DNA from: CANDOC01 sp965261725
GTDB taxonomy: Bacteria > Pseudomonadota > Gammaproteobacteria > Pseudomonadales > Endozoicomonadaceae
Length of the DNA stretch: 64,000 nucleotides
Reading direction: 5' to 3'
NCBI GenBank assembly: GCA_965261725.1
Contig: CBDHDU010000015.1
Span: forward strand, 1 to 64,000
Under the pieces are notes generated by a model. The model saw only the letters and a list, made by a program, of their open reading frames with translations. It did no database searches and was not told where the DNA came from. Position numbers and translations under genes: made by a program. The stretch's first letter is position 1, and every line of letters begins with the position of its first letter. Below, in pieces: positions 8,369-16,269 of this stretch.

Positions 8369-9591
8369 AGATGCCCCTCCCGAGTCTGCCTTAGCGGCTT
8401 TAATAGTGGCTTTAATTGTACTTCGTTATTATTTGGTAAATAGGCGAGGAGAAAATCACGGATATTCTCCCCCATTACCCGGCGAATTTCAGTTTCTGAG
8501 AAACCCTGATCCAGCATCGTCTGGGTCAGTACGGCCAGCTCGGAAGCATCAAACGGTGTTTGCACACTGCCGTCAAAGTCAGAACCCAGTGCGACATGTT
8601 CAACACCCACAAGGTCGATGGCATAACGAATCGTTTTGACAATACCTGCAGGTGACACATCGCAAACGGCATCCCAAAAACCAATACCGATCAAACCACC
8701 CTTGGCTGCTATTTGCTGCATCAGCTGATCTGAGATATTACGCGAGCTGTTGCAGACACCTTTGATGCCGGTATGAGAAATCACCACCGGTTTATCAGAC
8801 AACTGCAATACATCACGGACTACCTGTTCTGATGAATGCGCTACATCAATGATGATATTCATCCGGTTCATTTCGGTAACGGCTTCACGGCCAAATTCCG
8901 TAAGCCCTGCGCCGGACTGTCCGTGCAGGGAGCCACCCAGCTCATTATCAAAAAAGTGTTGTAAGCCCATCATCCGGTAACCGGCATCGTAAAGCTGTTT
9001 TATATTTTCCAGTTTACCTTCCAACGCATGAGCACCTTCAATGCCCAGCAACCCTGCGATTTTCTGATTCCCCTGTTGACGCTGTTCCAGCAATGCAGCC
9101 AGAGATTGTGAAGAACCAATAATTTTCAGCTGCTGTGAATTCTGTTTTTCAAGCTTATGCAGCTTTTCTGCCTGATACAGCGCGCGTTGCAACAGGCTTT
9201 CCCATGTTAAAGGTGGCCATGCCTGCACCAGTGCCAGCAGTGTAATGTTATCCGTCGCTTCCTTACTGTTTTTGTTGTAGTTCTGCCCCTTAGGGGATTT
9301 GGTAACTGCAGTAAACATCTGGATCGCTACATTGCCTTCCTGCAGGCGCGGCAAATCGAGCTGTCCATAGCTCGAATGTTCGGATAAATCCCGTTGCCAC
9401 AGAAGGCTGTCTGCATGTAAATCCGCCACCAGTAACTGTTGATGAAGCTCCTGTGCCTGCTCTGAAACAGCATACGGCTTATGGGGAACAACCTTGTTAC
9501 GCCCCTTTTCCAGGAACGGCGGCATAAAGATCAGGATCATCAGAATGCAGACCATCGCAACGGTGGCAGAGATGGTGTAGAACTTGCTCAT
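8365..9591 (-). CDS. Membrane-anchored renal-type dipeptidase
   Basis: This 408-residue zinc dipeptidase of the peptidase M19 family has an N-terminal membrane anchor (residues 6-26, ISATVAMVCILMILIFMPPF) and the metal site DLHADSL, LGIEGAHALEG, IDVAHSS and VVISHTG, with GSDFDG near the C-terminus. It is likely periplasmic-facing and cleaves dipeptides, including D-amino-acid or dehydro dipeptides. It is first in an operon with pxpABC, sharing an ATGA overlap with pxpA. This suggests that the dipeptidase releases amino acids that spontaneously cyclise to, or contain, 5-oxoproline, which PxpABC then converts to glutamate. That coupling is inference from gene order. Confidence 0.88.
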   Translation of the reverse strand: MSKFYTISATVAMVCILMILIFMPPFLEKGRNKVVPHKPYAVSEQAQELHQQLLVADLHADSLLWQRDLSEHSSYGQLDLPRLQEGNVAIQMFTAVTKSPKGQNYNKNSKEATDNITLLALVQAWPPLTWESLLQRALYQAEKLHKLEKQNSQQLKIIGSSQSLAALLEQRQQGNQKIAGLLGIEGAHALEGKLENIKQLYDAGYRMMGLQHFFDNELGGSLHGQSGAGLTEFGREAVTEMNRMNIIIDVAHSSEQVVRDVLQLSDKPVVISHTGIKGVCNSSRNISDQLMQQIAAKGGLIGIGFWDAVCDVSPAGIVKTIRYAIDLVGVEHVALGSDFDGSVQTPFDASELAVLTQTMLDQGFSETEIRRVMGENIRDFLLAYLPNNNEVQLKPLLKPLRQTREGHL

Positions 9592-9732
9592 ATCAGCGAT
9601 ACAGACCCAAAAATGGTTAAAGAACTTCCGTTCAACTCAAATATACGTAGAATGGCTGCTTATAAATAGCCACAGGTCAAGAAATACACTTTTTGCTTGT
9701 TGGCATAGAATAAATGTCTCCGGAGTATTCAG

Positions 9733-10110
9733 ATGTTGCTCAAACTGATTCGCAACGCCCTGGGTTATATTATTGTGCTGCTCGACCTGCTGACGCGCCC
9801 GCGCAAACTTAAAAGATCCGAAACGGCACAACAGGAAGTCGATCAGGCAACCCGGAATATTAAGCTGTATCAGTTCTATGCCTGTCCTTTCTGTGTAAAA
9901 ACACGACGCGCAATTCACAAGCTTAATCTCAGGATTGAACAACGCGATGCCAGTAATAACCCGGCATATCGTGCCGAATTATTACAATCCGCCGGCAAAG
10001 TTCAGGTTCCCTGCCTGAAAATAACGGATGATTCCGGCAAAGTGACCTGGCTGTATGAATCTGATGCGATTGCCGATTATCTCCAACAACATTTTGGCAC
10101 AGCAGCCTGA
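9733..10110 (+). CDS. Membrane-anchored glutaredoxin family protein
   Basis: This 125-residue protein has an N-terminal hydrophobic segment (MLLKLIRNALGYIIVLLDLL) followed by a thioredoxin fold: IKLYQFYACPFCVKTRRAIH with the CPFC dithiol, a cis-Pro segment VQVPCLKI and the C-terminal helix ESDAIADYLQQHF typical of glutaredoxin/GST N-terminal domains. It is probably a membrane-tethered disulfide reductase. An SD-like GGAG precedes the start. It is divergent from the dipeptidase operon. Confidence 0.85.
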   Translation: MLLKLIRNALGYIIVLLDLLTRPRKLKRSETAQQEVDQATRNIKLYQFYACPFCVKTRRAIHKLNLRIEQRDASNNPAYRAELLQSAGKVQVPCLKITDDSGKVTWLYESDAIADYLQQHFGTAA

Positions 10111-10202
10111 TTTGACGCTGCCTGACGGGAGTGGTTATATCGTAATACATCATTAATTTATAAATCGGAGCCGCAAGCTGTATCTGCCGGCGGGAGTTCT
10201 TT

Positions 10203-10730
10203 TTGAACACTGCAGACCAGCTACAGCAACAAGCCGATGCTATTAAACAGCAATGGCAAACTCAGAAGCTCAAAAATATTGCTGTTCAGACTAATGATTC
10301 TGCGCAGGCTGTCAGTGCTGAGTTAACACTGAAGCCTAAACTGTCTCTCTCATTAAGTGCCGTTGTTTCCGTCGGGCTGAAAGAAGATATTTCAAGCAAT
10401 CTGATATTAAGTGCAGCACTGCCTGAGCCAATCAACTTCTCGCACAGCGCCTTGCCGCTGGCTGCCTTTGTTAATCAGGCAACTGCATTACTTACGCCCC
10501 TGAGCCTGATACTCGACCTGCAAACTGAACGACTGCTGATTCAGCAAAGCCAGATTATCGCCAACACACTTCCCCCTGATACCCAAGCATTTCTGAATAT
10601 TCTGAATATTGTTGCGCCCCTGATACAGGATGCAGTGGGGCAATTAGTTCGACAGGAAATCAACCCCGGGGATGCACGACTGATGGCGAATCTGCTGGCA
10701 CAACAATATTACGGAGCCATCAGCGTATGA
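10203..10730 (+). CDS. Hypothetical protein, chaperone-like, first of effector unit
   Basis: This 175-residue protein starts with TTG at 10203, supported by GGGAG six bases upstream; no ATG fits. The sequence alternates helix (QLQQQADAIKQQWQTQK), strands rich in Leu/Ser (KLSLSLSAVVSV) and a C-terminal helix (LVRQEINPGDARLMANLLAQQ). I do not recognise a family. Size, the helix-strand-helix pattern and translational coupling (ATGA) to the next gene fit a type III secretion chaperone for the large protein two genes downstream. This is inference only. Confidence 0.5.
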   Translation: MNTADQLQQQADAIKQQWQTQKLKNIAVQTNDSAQAVSAELTLKPKLSLSLSAVVSVGLKEDISSNLILSAALPEPINFSHSALPLAAFVNQATALLTPLSLILDLQTERLLIQQSQIIANTLPPDTQAFLNILNIVAPLIQDAVGQLVRQEINPGDARLMANLLAQQYYGAISV

Positions 10731-11224
10731 GTCAGGATCAGCATATGAATCAGAAATGGCAACAGCAGATCCACCAGCATCTGACCCGATTGAAGTCTGC
10801 CCCAAAGGTGATTGATAACGGCCCTGAAGTGCCGGGTATTTCATGGGACTTTACATTGTCGCCGGGTATTCACGGCGAACTGATCTGTCAGCCGGATGAT
10901 GACAATACTGCAACACTGATTTTAATTATTCCCGCCGACATGCCCGAACATGAAGAACTGGATGCCTTTGCGCTGGTTGTTGCTCCTGCTATCGCGCCTT
11001 TTTCGATAATGAGTTTGTCCGGACAGCTGTCGCTGAGACTGGTTATCAGAACAGATGCCTCTGCCGCCATCGCTCAGATTAACGAAGCGATTATCCTGAG
11101 TCGTCACATTACCAAAGCTGTATTTACCGGTGCGCTAGCATTAGGTGAAAGCAAGGCTGATTTCAATGCCGCTCTTGCCCAGACAATCAAGGTATTGCAG
11201 TCAGGGAATACGGCTGATGGCTAG
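10727..11224 (+). CDS. Hypothetical protein, probable CesT-like secretion chaperone
   Basis: This acidic 165-residue protein has a strand-rich centre (FTLSPGIHGELICQ, TATLILIIPADM, SGQLSLRLVIRTD) flanked by an N-terminal helix and a C-terminal helix (AAIAQINEAIILSRHITKAV), the order seen in class I type III chaperones. No catalytic motif is visible. It overlaps the upstream gene by ATGA and the downstream effector-like gene by eight bases, so the three genes are co-translated. The functional call rests on fold pattern and neighbourhood. Confidence 0.5.
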   Translation: MSQDQHMNQKWQQQIHQHLTRLKSAPKVIDNGPEVPGISWDFTLSPGIHGELICQPDDDNTATLILIIPADMPEHEELDAFALVVAPAIAPFSIMSLSGQLSLRLVIRTDASAAIAQINEAIILSRHITKAVFTGALALGESKADFNAALAQTIKVLQSGNTADG

Positions 11225-12878
11225 CGGCATCAATAATGTTCCGGGAAATTCATCTACACCCGTTACTACGGCTGATTTTTCCTATGATCTTGAGGTCGGA
11301 CATTCAAATGATACTCATGACCTGTTTCAACCGATCAGTAACGATCCCGTTCAACCCCAGGGAAGCCAGAATAAATCACTGACCAGCCCATCATCGACCG
11401 CATTAAAGCTGGCAGATAAAGTGATTTATGGCAGCAACCAAGTTTATTTTACCAAAGGTTCAAACAAGGCGGACAAAGTCGGGGTCGTTGCCGGGCAGAT
11501 CAGAACTGTAGCAGAGAAAGCTAATTCGGTAGCGCTCTATGGTCTGAAAGCCACAAAACTGTGGAACAAGTTTAAAAACGACAATTACAAGATGCCTACC
11601 GAAAGCATGAGTCGGGCGTTTTATGCTTTGCAGGGTATCAGCATCGCTACCGAAGGATTGTCTTTTATCAAGTCAGCAGGTTCCAGCACCTTTAATGCCG
11701 TACGTGATATTGCTGCCCACAAAAACAGAACTGAAACCCAAAAATTACTAGAGCAATACAACCCAGAAACCAGAGCACTTGAAGGTGGTGACAGTCAAAA
11801 TCTGGACAGACTAAAAAGCCAGCTTGCCAAAGGCGGACCTGATCTTGCCCGAACTAAAAAGCAGACCGCCGTCGACCGGTTAACCGATGTTAAGAACGTT
11901 GCGCTTAAAGCACTGAATGTTTCAGGTTCTGCATTACTATTGGCAGAAGGCACCAGCAAAGCTGCTGCACAGGTAGCCCCCGGCGTAGGAGCTGCCATAT
12001 CAGCCGTTTCGACCATACATTCAGCAATAAAAACAGGTGTTCAGGTTGCAGCGCTGAATAATCTGGCAAAGGCGAAAGCGGTAACTAATGATCCTTTGCT
12101 GAAAGCACTGGCAGGACATATCAAACAGGAACGCACGATTCTTGCCCGTAAAGGGCTGATCAATACTGCAATTGGCGCTGCCACCACCGGGGCATCAATA
12201 GGGTTTGCTGCATCCGGAGCCGGTGCGCCGGTTGGGTTAATTGTTGCGGGGGCAATTGGCGCAGCGTCTTCTGTTGGAATGCTGGCATACGATGCTTATC
12301 ACAACCGGCAACTGGCCAAAGCAAGAGAACAGTCAGCAGATATTGAGGCTGATGCAACGTCACTGGTCAGTCTGGCACAAAGCAATATCGGCGTTGCAGA
12401 AAAAGCATTCCTCAGCCGCCTGAGAACGTCAACGGGAACAGAACTGACAGAAAGCGTCGCCTTCTTGCGAAAACTCGGTGTTACCGAAACAACTATCAAA
12501 AAACTACAACTGGCACCTGAGAAAACAGCACTGCAAACCCTGCAGAATGTCCTTTATAAAGACAAACTGAAGTTCAAAGGGTTACAACTCAAGCAAACTG
12601 CCAAGACACTATTGCACGTCAGTGGGCTGACAGCGCTGGGAAAGCGAATAAAAGCAGGTTCTCAATGGTTGAAGGGGAAGCTTTCAGGGCAGTTGCGCAA
12701 GACAACTACTTCTACTGCTGGTCAGAGCTTGTTCTGGCAACCCGCCGTTTCCGTCAGCCAACCTGATAAACCTGAAAAAAGCAAAACACCAAAATATAGC
12801 CCGCAAAATTCAGCAGCCGGTTCACGCCGCTCATCTGTGCTGGAATATCAGCGTCAGCTCCGTCACACCATACATTAA
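11217..12878 (+). CDS. Large effector-like protein with Gly/Ala-rich membrane segments
   Basis: The 553-residue protein starts at ATG 11217 (MASGINNVPGNSST), preceded by AGGG. A longer in-frame start at 11145 lies inside the previous gene. Residues 1-65 are Ser/Thr/Asn/Pro-rich and disordered, like type III secretion signals. Two Gly/Ala-rich hydrophobic stretches follow: one around 250-290 (VAPGVGAAISAVSTIHSAIK) and a longer one around 325-370 (NTAIGAATTGASIGFAASGA, then GLIVAGAIGAASSVGMLAYD), resembling amphipathic or membrane-inserting hairpins of translocators and pore-formers. The C-terminal ~60 residues are again basic and disordered. No enzymatic motif is recognisable. With chaperone-like genes on both sides, a secreted effector or translocator is the best inference. 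Confidence 0.5.
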   Translation: MASGINNVPGNSSTPVTTADFSYDLEVGHSNDTHDLFQPISNDPVQPQGSQNKSLTSPSSTALKLADKVIYGSNQVYFTKGSNKADKVGVVAGQIRTVAEKANSVALYGLKATKLWNKFKNDNYKMPTESMSRAFYALQGISIATEGLSFIKSAGSSTFNAVRDIAAHKNRTETQKLLEQYNPETRALEGGDSQNLDRLKSQLAKGGPDLARTKKQTAVDRLTDVKNVALKALNVSGSALLLAEGTSKAAAQVAPGVGAAISAVSTIHSAIKTGVQVAALNNLAKAKAVTNDPLLKALAGHIKQERTILARKGLINTAIGAATTGASIGFAASGAGAPVGLIVAGAIGAASSVGMLAYDAYHNRQLAKAREQSADIEADATSLVSLAQSNIGVAEKAFLSRLRTSTGTELTESVAFLRKLGVTETTIKKLQLAPEKTALQTLQNVLYKDKLKFKGLQLKQTAKTLLHVSGLTALGKRIKAGSQWLKGKLSGQLRKTTTSTAGQSLFWQPAVSVSQPDKPEKSKTPKYSPQNSAAGSRRSSVLEYQRQLRHTIH

Positions 12879-12902
12879 ACATATAATAAAAAGGTTCAGG
12901 GA

Positions 12903-13367
12903 ATGAACGGCATTGAGTTAATACAACAATGGATGAAGCAGGCCGGTATCAGTAGCAAGGCTCTGGAGAATAAAGGGCGACTATGCTCCTTTTTGTTTGA
13001 TCAGCAATTACCCGTCAGTATCGAAGCTCCGTCCTATAGCGATGATCTTTTTATTACCATCGAAATCATCCCGACAGGTACTGGCAATATACGTCGTAAA
13101 CGACTTGAAGCAGCGATGAAGCTAAATGCTTATGCACTGGAAACCCGTGGTTCTGTATTGGGCTGGGATGAAATAGGTGAACGGATTATTCTTTCTTACC
13201 GGGCAACCATTGCCAATATATCTGTCGATATGCTGGATGCCATGCTGGCTAATCTTATCGAGATATCAGTACCCATCAAAGATGCCCTGATGATGGAGAA
13301 GGAAACACAGGCTAAGGAGAAGATGGCTGGCGGATTCGATAATATGTTTCAGCCGATCATTCCATAG
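12903..13367 (+). CDS. CesT-family type III secretion chaperone-like protein
   Basis: This 154-residue protein follows the class I chaperone plan: N-terminal helix (ELIQQWMKQAGISSKAL), LCSFLFDQQLPVSIEAP strands, RLEAAMKLNAYALETRGSVL, then GERIILSYRATIANI and the helix DMLDAMLANLIEISVPIKDA. The block 'N-x-x-x-ETRG...G-x-x...L-x-x-R' is reminiscent of CesT/Tir chaperones. It starts 25 bp after the effector-like gene with GGTTCAGGG as ribosome site. It probably binds the N-terminal region of that protein before secretion. No secretion apparatus genes occur in this window. Confidence 0.65.
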   Translation: MNGIELIQQWMKQAGISSKALENKGRLCSFLFDQQLPVSIEAPSYSDDLFITIEIIPTGTGNIRRKRLEAAMKLNAYALETRGSVLGWDEIGERIILSYRATIANISVDMLDAMLANLIEISVPIKDALMMEKETQAKEKMAGGFDNMFQPIIP

Positions 13368-13404
13368 AGCTACTCCTCGAAACAGCGCTATGAAATGGCC
13401 TGAC

Positions 13405-14118
13405 TTACCCTTCATAAATCATTTTTCGGGTCATACCACCATCAATGACCCAGTTCTGACCTGTGATAAATCCAGACTCAGGCGAGAGCAGAAAAGCAAC
13501 CGCATGGCTGATATCTTCCACTCGCCCTACACGACCAACGGGGTGCTGATTATGATCCTGTTCAGTAAGATCCGACTGGTCACTGATCCAGCCGGGGCTA
13601 ATACAGTTAACACGGATTTTCGGTCCCAGGCTGATCGCCAGAGCATGGGTAAGAGCAACTAAACCACCTTTCGAGGCGGCATAAGCTTCGCTATTGGGTT
13701 CTGATTGTTGGGCTCGGGTTGAGGCTATATTTACTACGCTTGCGCCTTCCTCCATCAAAGGAGAAAGGTGTTTGACCAACAGCATGGGGGCCGTCAGATT
13801 AGTCGCTATAACATGATTCCAGTATTCCAGACTTAGAACGGCAACCGCATCATTATAGGGGTTGCTGATAGCTGCATTGTTGATAAGCCCATGAATCTGC
13901 TGATCTGCCTGACTTTCAGCAAACTTTTTAATATCTGATGAGTCGCTTATATCCAGTTGATACCATTCAACCTGATTAGGGACGAAGGCTTGCTGAGGCT
14001 CTTTATCGATTGCATAGACACGGCATTGAAGCTGACATAAATGTGCAATAATGCCGGCACCTAATAATCCTTTACTTCCGGTTACAACAAAGTTTTTCCC
14101 TTCTATGTTATTAACCAT
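13405..14118 (-). CDS. SDR-family NAD(P)-dependent oxidoreductase
   Basis: This 237-residue classical short-chain dehydrogenase has TGSKGLLGAGI as dinucleotide loop, LINNAAIS (NNAG-type), INIAS-like VVNIAST, catalytic YAASKGG and the C-terminal VIDGGMT. Asp after the second strand (YAIDKE) suggests a preference for NAD(H). Substrate unknown. It converges on the chaperone gene at 13367, with 37 bp between, and is not obviously part of the effector unit. Confidence 0.9.
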   Translation of the reverse strand: MVNNIEGKNFVVTGSKGLLGAGIIAHLCQLQCRVYAIDKEPQQAFVPNQVEWYQLDISDSSDIKKFAESQADQQIHGLINNAAISNPYNDAVAVLSLEYWNHVIATNLTAPMLLVKHLSPLMEEGASVVNIASTRAQQSEPNSEAYAASKGGLVALTHALAISLGPKIRVNCISPGWISDQSDLTEQDHNQHPVGRVGRVEDISHAVAFLLSPESGFITGQNWVIDGGMTRKMIYEG

Positions 14119-14175
14119 TTTGGAAATGCCAACCTGACAAGCCTGTTTAGAAGTAGTATATACAAAAACCGAAGG

Positions 14176-14784
14176 CTATTTATTTACTTTTCTTTTAGCT
14201 TGAACCATTGTACCCGTTGAAAACATATCACCCATTTCATCTAAAAAGCCTTGATTATTAACTTTTAGAGTCATCTCCGTTTCAATCATAGGCTGCGCAC
14301 TGTCCGGTTCAAAAATAACGCCTGTGAGAATAATTTGCTCACCACCAGGGCTCACCGTTTTCAAATTAAATACAGGATGATATACACCACCTTCATCTGG
14401 TTCTTTCAATGAAGGTGCACTACGAAACCAAATATTTCCGCCTATGAATTGCGTTAATTCAAAATCTGAATTTTGCATTATGTAATTAAGTAGATCTATA
14501 GCCTTAACCTTTTCATTTCCATAAGTAATATCATACCAATCACCAACCTTTTCATTTTGATGGGTATCAACCGCCTGTGCCTCACATACTATTTCTTCAC
14601 CACCCTTTGGCATAGTAGTCACATTTAGTTTACCAGCTCCACAATCAGCAACTGTCACATAGAAGGCTTGTTCTTTTTCTCCCTTAAAACTTACACCATA
14701 CTCAACATCATGAGCTAAGACCTCGTTTTGCATGAAAGAAATTACTAGAACCAGTAAAAAAGGGACTACTCGTAAATTTTTCAT
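14176..14784 (-). CDS. Secreted hypothetical protein, low GC
   Basis: The 202-residue product starts with a signal peptide, MKNLRVVPFLLVLVISFMQN, with a cut near VLA-HD. The mature part is rich in beta-forming stretches (AFYVTVADCGAGKLNVTTMP, EQIILTGVIFEP) and has two Cys (in VADCGAG and EEIVCEAQ) that could pair. I do not recognise it. Base composition is markedly AT-rich, as is the 160-bp stretch upstream (14785-14944), suggesting an acquired gene. Probably periplasmic or exported. Confidence 0.6.
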   Translation of the reverse strand: MKNLRVVPFLLVLVISFMQNEVLAHDVEYGVSFKGEKEQAFYVTVADCGAGKLNVTTMPKGGEEIVCEAQAVDTHQNEKVGDWYDITYGNEKVKAIDLLNYIMQNSDFELTQFIGGNIWFRSAPSLKEPDEGGVYHPVFNLKTVSPGGEQIILTGVIFEPDSAQPMIETEMTLKVNNQGFLDEMGDMFSTGTMVQAKRKVNK

Positions 14785-14944
14785 TCTATACCTGCTAATT
14801 TCTCAGCCATTATTAAAACAGGACACTCTATTTAATAGACAATAGCCACATCAGAATCATATAAATCAGCAGAATTATTTTTTATCCAGTTTTAAAATAA
14901 TCACTTTTCAACTTACTATATACATTTACTGATCCATTTCCTCT

Positions 14945-15451
14945 TTACCGTATCAAGTTCAATATACTTTCTGAATCTGTTCGAGTATATTCACCTGTAT
15001 CTTCACAACTAAGATTAGTAATCAAACCATCATTAACAATCAGAGCAAATCTATGTGAACGCAGCCCCATTCCTCGATCGCTCAAATCCAGTGCTAAATC
15101 TATTGCCTCGCATAATTCAGCAGAACCATCAGCCAACATTCTTACTTTTCCATCGGTATGCATTGTCTTCGCCCAGGCAGCCATAACAAAAGGATCATTA
15201 ACAGAGATACACCAGATTTCATCAATGCCTTTTTGTTTAAAATCATCATAATGTTCAAGGTAACCCGGAATGTGGTTTCCACTGCAAATTGGCGTGAACG
15301 CTCCGACAATACCGACAATAATGATTTTTTTATTCATCGCTAAATCCGGCAAACGCCAGACTTTAGGCCCGGCAGGAAGATCATCTGTAGCCTGTTCGAT
15401 AAATTCATAGACATTGATATCAGGTAAATAATCACCTACTTGAATAGTCAT
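14945..15451 (-). CDS. Peroxiredoxin of the Prx5 type
   Basis: The ATG at 15451 (MTIQVGDYLPDINVYEF), with AAGGT upstream, gives 168 residues, the normal Prx5 length; the frame runs on upstream but without a plausible ribosome site. The peroxidatic Cys lies in GAFTPICSGNHIPGYLE (family TPTCS), followed by DEIWCISVNDPFVMAAWAK, a diagnostic Prx5 block, and ARG-loop residues in GLRSHRFALI. It reduces peroxides, probably with glutathione or glutaredoxin. Confidence 0.9.
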   Translation of the reverse strand: MTIQVGDYLPDINVYEFIEQATDDLPAGPKVWRLPDLAMNKKIIIVGIVGAFTPICSGNHIPGYLEHYDDFKQKGIDEIWCISVNDPFVMAAWAKTMHTDGKVRMLADGSAELCEAIDLALDLSDRGMGLRSHRFALIVNDGLITNLSCEDTGEYTRTDSESILNLIR

Positions 15452-15585
15452 AAACAGTACCTTCCATGGATTTGTTATCGAATATTTATATAAAGCTAAA
15501 ATAATGCATCCGGAATGGGAAGCGCCCAAGGCCACTTATCAGGTTATAATCATGTCTCTTGTGAAACTTAACCAAAGCCGTAAAT

Positions 15586-15825
15586 ATGTTTGAAAAGGAA
15601 GACTTGCTAAAGCTGGCACGTATGCCTATGCCGTTCGGTAAATATGCCGGGCGGGTATTGATTGATTTGCCAGAGGAGTATCTGCTCTGGTTTGCCAAGA
15701 AAGGCTTTCCAAAAGGCGATCTTGGACGTTTACTACAGCTGGCGCTGGAAATTCATATTAATGGCCTGACTGAAGTCATTCAGCCTTTGAAAGAAAACAG
15801 CAGAAATGGAAGGAGCAGAACCTGA
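15586..15825 (+). CDS. DUF3820 family protein
   Basis: A 79-residue protein with LARMPMPFGKYAGRVLIDLP, then EEYLLWFAKKGFPKGDLGRL, the conserved core of DUF3820. Related proteins have been annotated as putative quorum-sensing-regulated virulence factors, but no biochemical role is known to me. Full length for the family. It is divergent from the peroxiredoxin gene. Confidence 0.85.
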   Translation: MFEKEDLLKLARMPMPFGKYAGRVLIDLPEEYLLWFAKKGFPKGDLGRLLQLALEIHINGLTEVIQPLKENSRNGRSRT

Positions 15826-15847
15826 TGCGGTTCTACTCCACCAGGCA

Positions 15848-16198
15848 TCACCCCATATCCAGCATATCCAGATCAGCGCGCATCAGCTCTTCCTGCCCCA
15901 GATCAAAGCTGGCAACACAGCACTGAACAGCAAACCATTCTTTCAGTACTTCCGCATCACGCTTTTCAGGCCAGCAACCTTCATCATCAGTCCAGGTAGA
16001 CAGTTCATTCTCGAACATCGCCTTCGCATGCTGCGCCAGCATGTGGTCGAAGTCTTCCTCGGTTTCGATATCATCCATCAGGTAGGCACCGCCTTCGAAG
16101 TCCCAGATTTCAGGGACTTCATCACCATTTTCCTTAACCCACTCACGGAACGGTGCCTGTGGTGCCAGTGTAACAACACAGCGATTCACGAATTTCAT
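15848..16198 (-). CDS. Acidic conserved hypothetical protein
   Basis: The preferred start is the ATG at 16198 (MKFVNRCVVTLAPQAPFREW), giving 116 residues; an upstream in-frame start at 16249 adds 17 residues of uncertain status. The product is very acidic (ENGDEVPEIWDFEGGAYLMD, ETEEDFDHM) and has Trp-rich patches. It has no signal peptide or membrane segment. I do not recognise a function. It overlaps no neighbour and ends close to the DUF3820 gene on the other strand. Confidence 0.65.
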   Translation of the reverse strand: MKFVNRCVVTLAPQAPFREWVKENGDEVPEIWDFEGGAYLMDDIETEEDFDHMLAQHAKAMFENELSTWTDDEGCWPEKRDAEVLKEWFAVQCCVASFDLGQEELMRADLDMLDMG

Positions 16199-16269
16199 AG
16201 TGATAAACCTGAAGGACTCAGTTGGAGGAGCTGCAATTCTGACAGTCATTTCATTACTCTGCCACTGAA

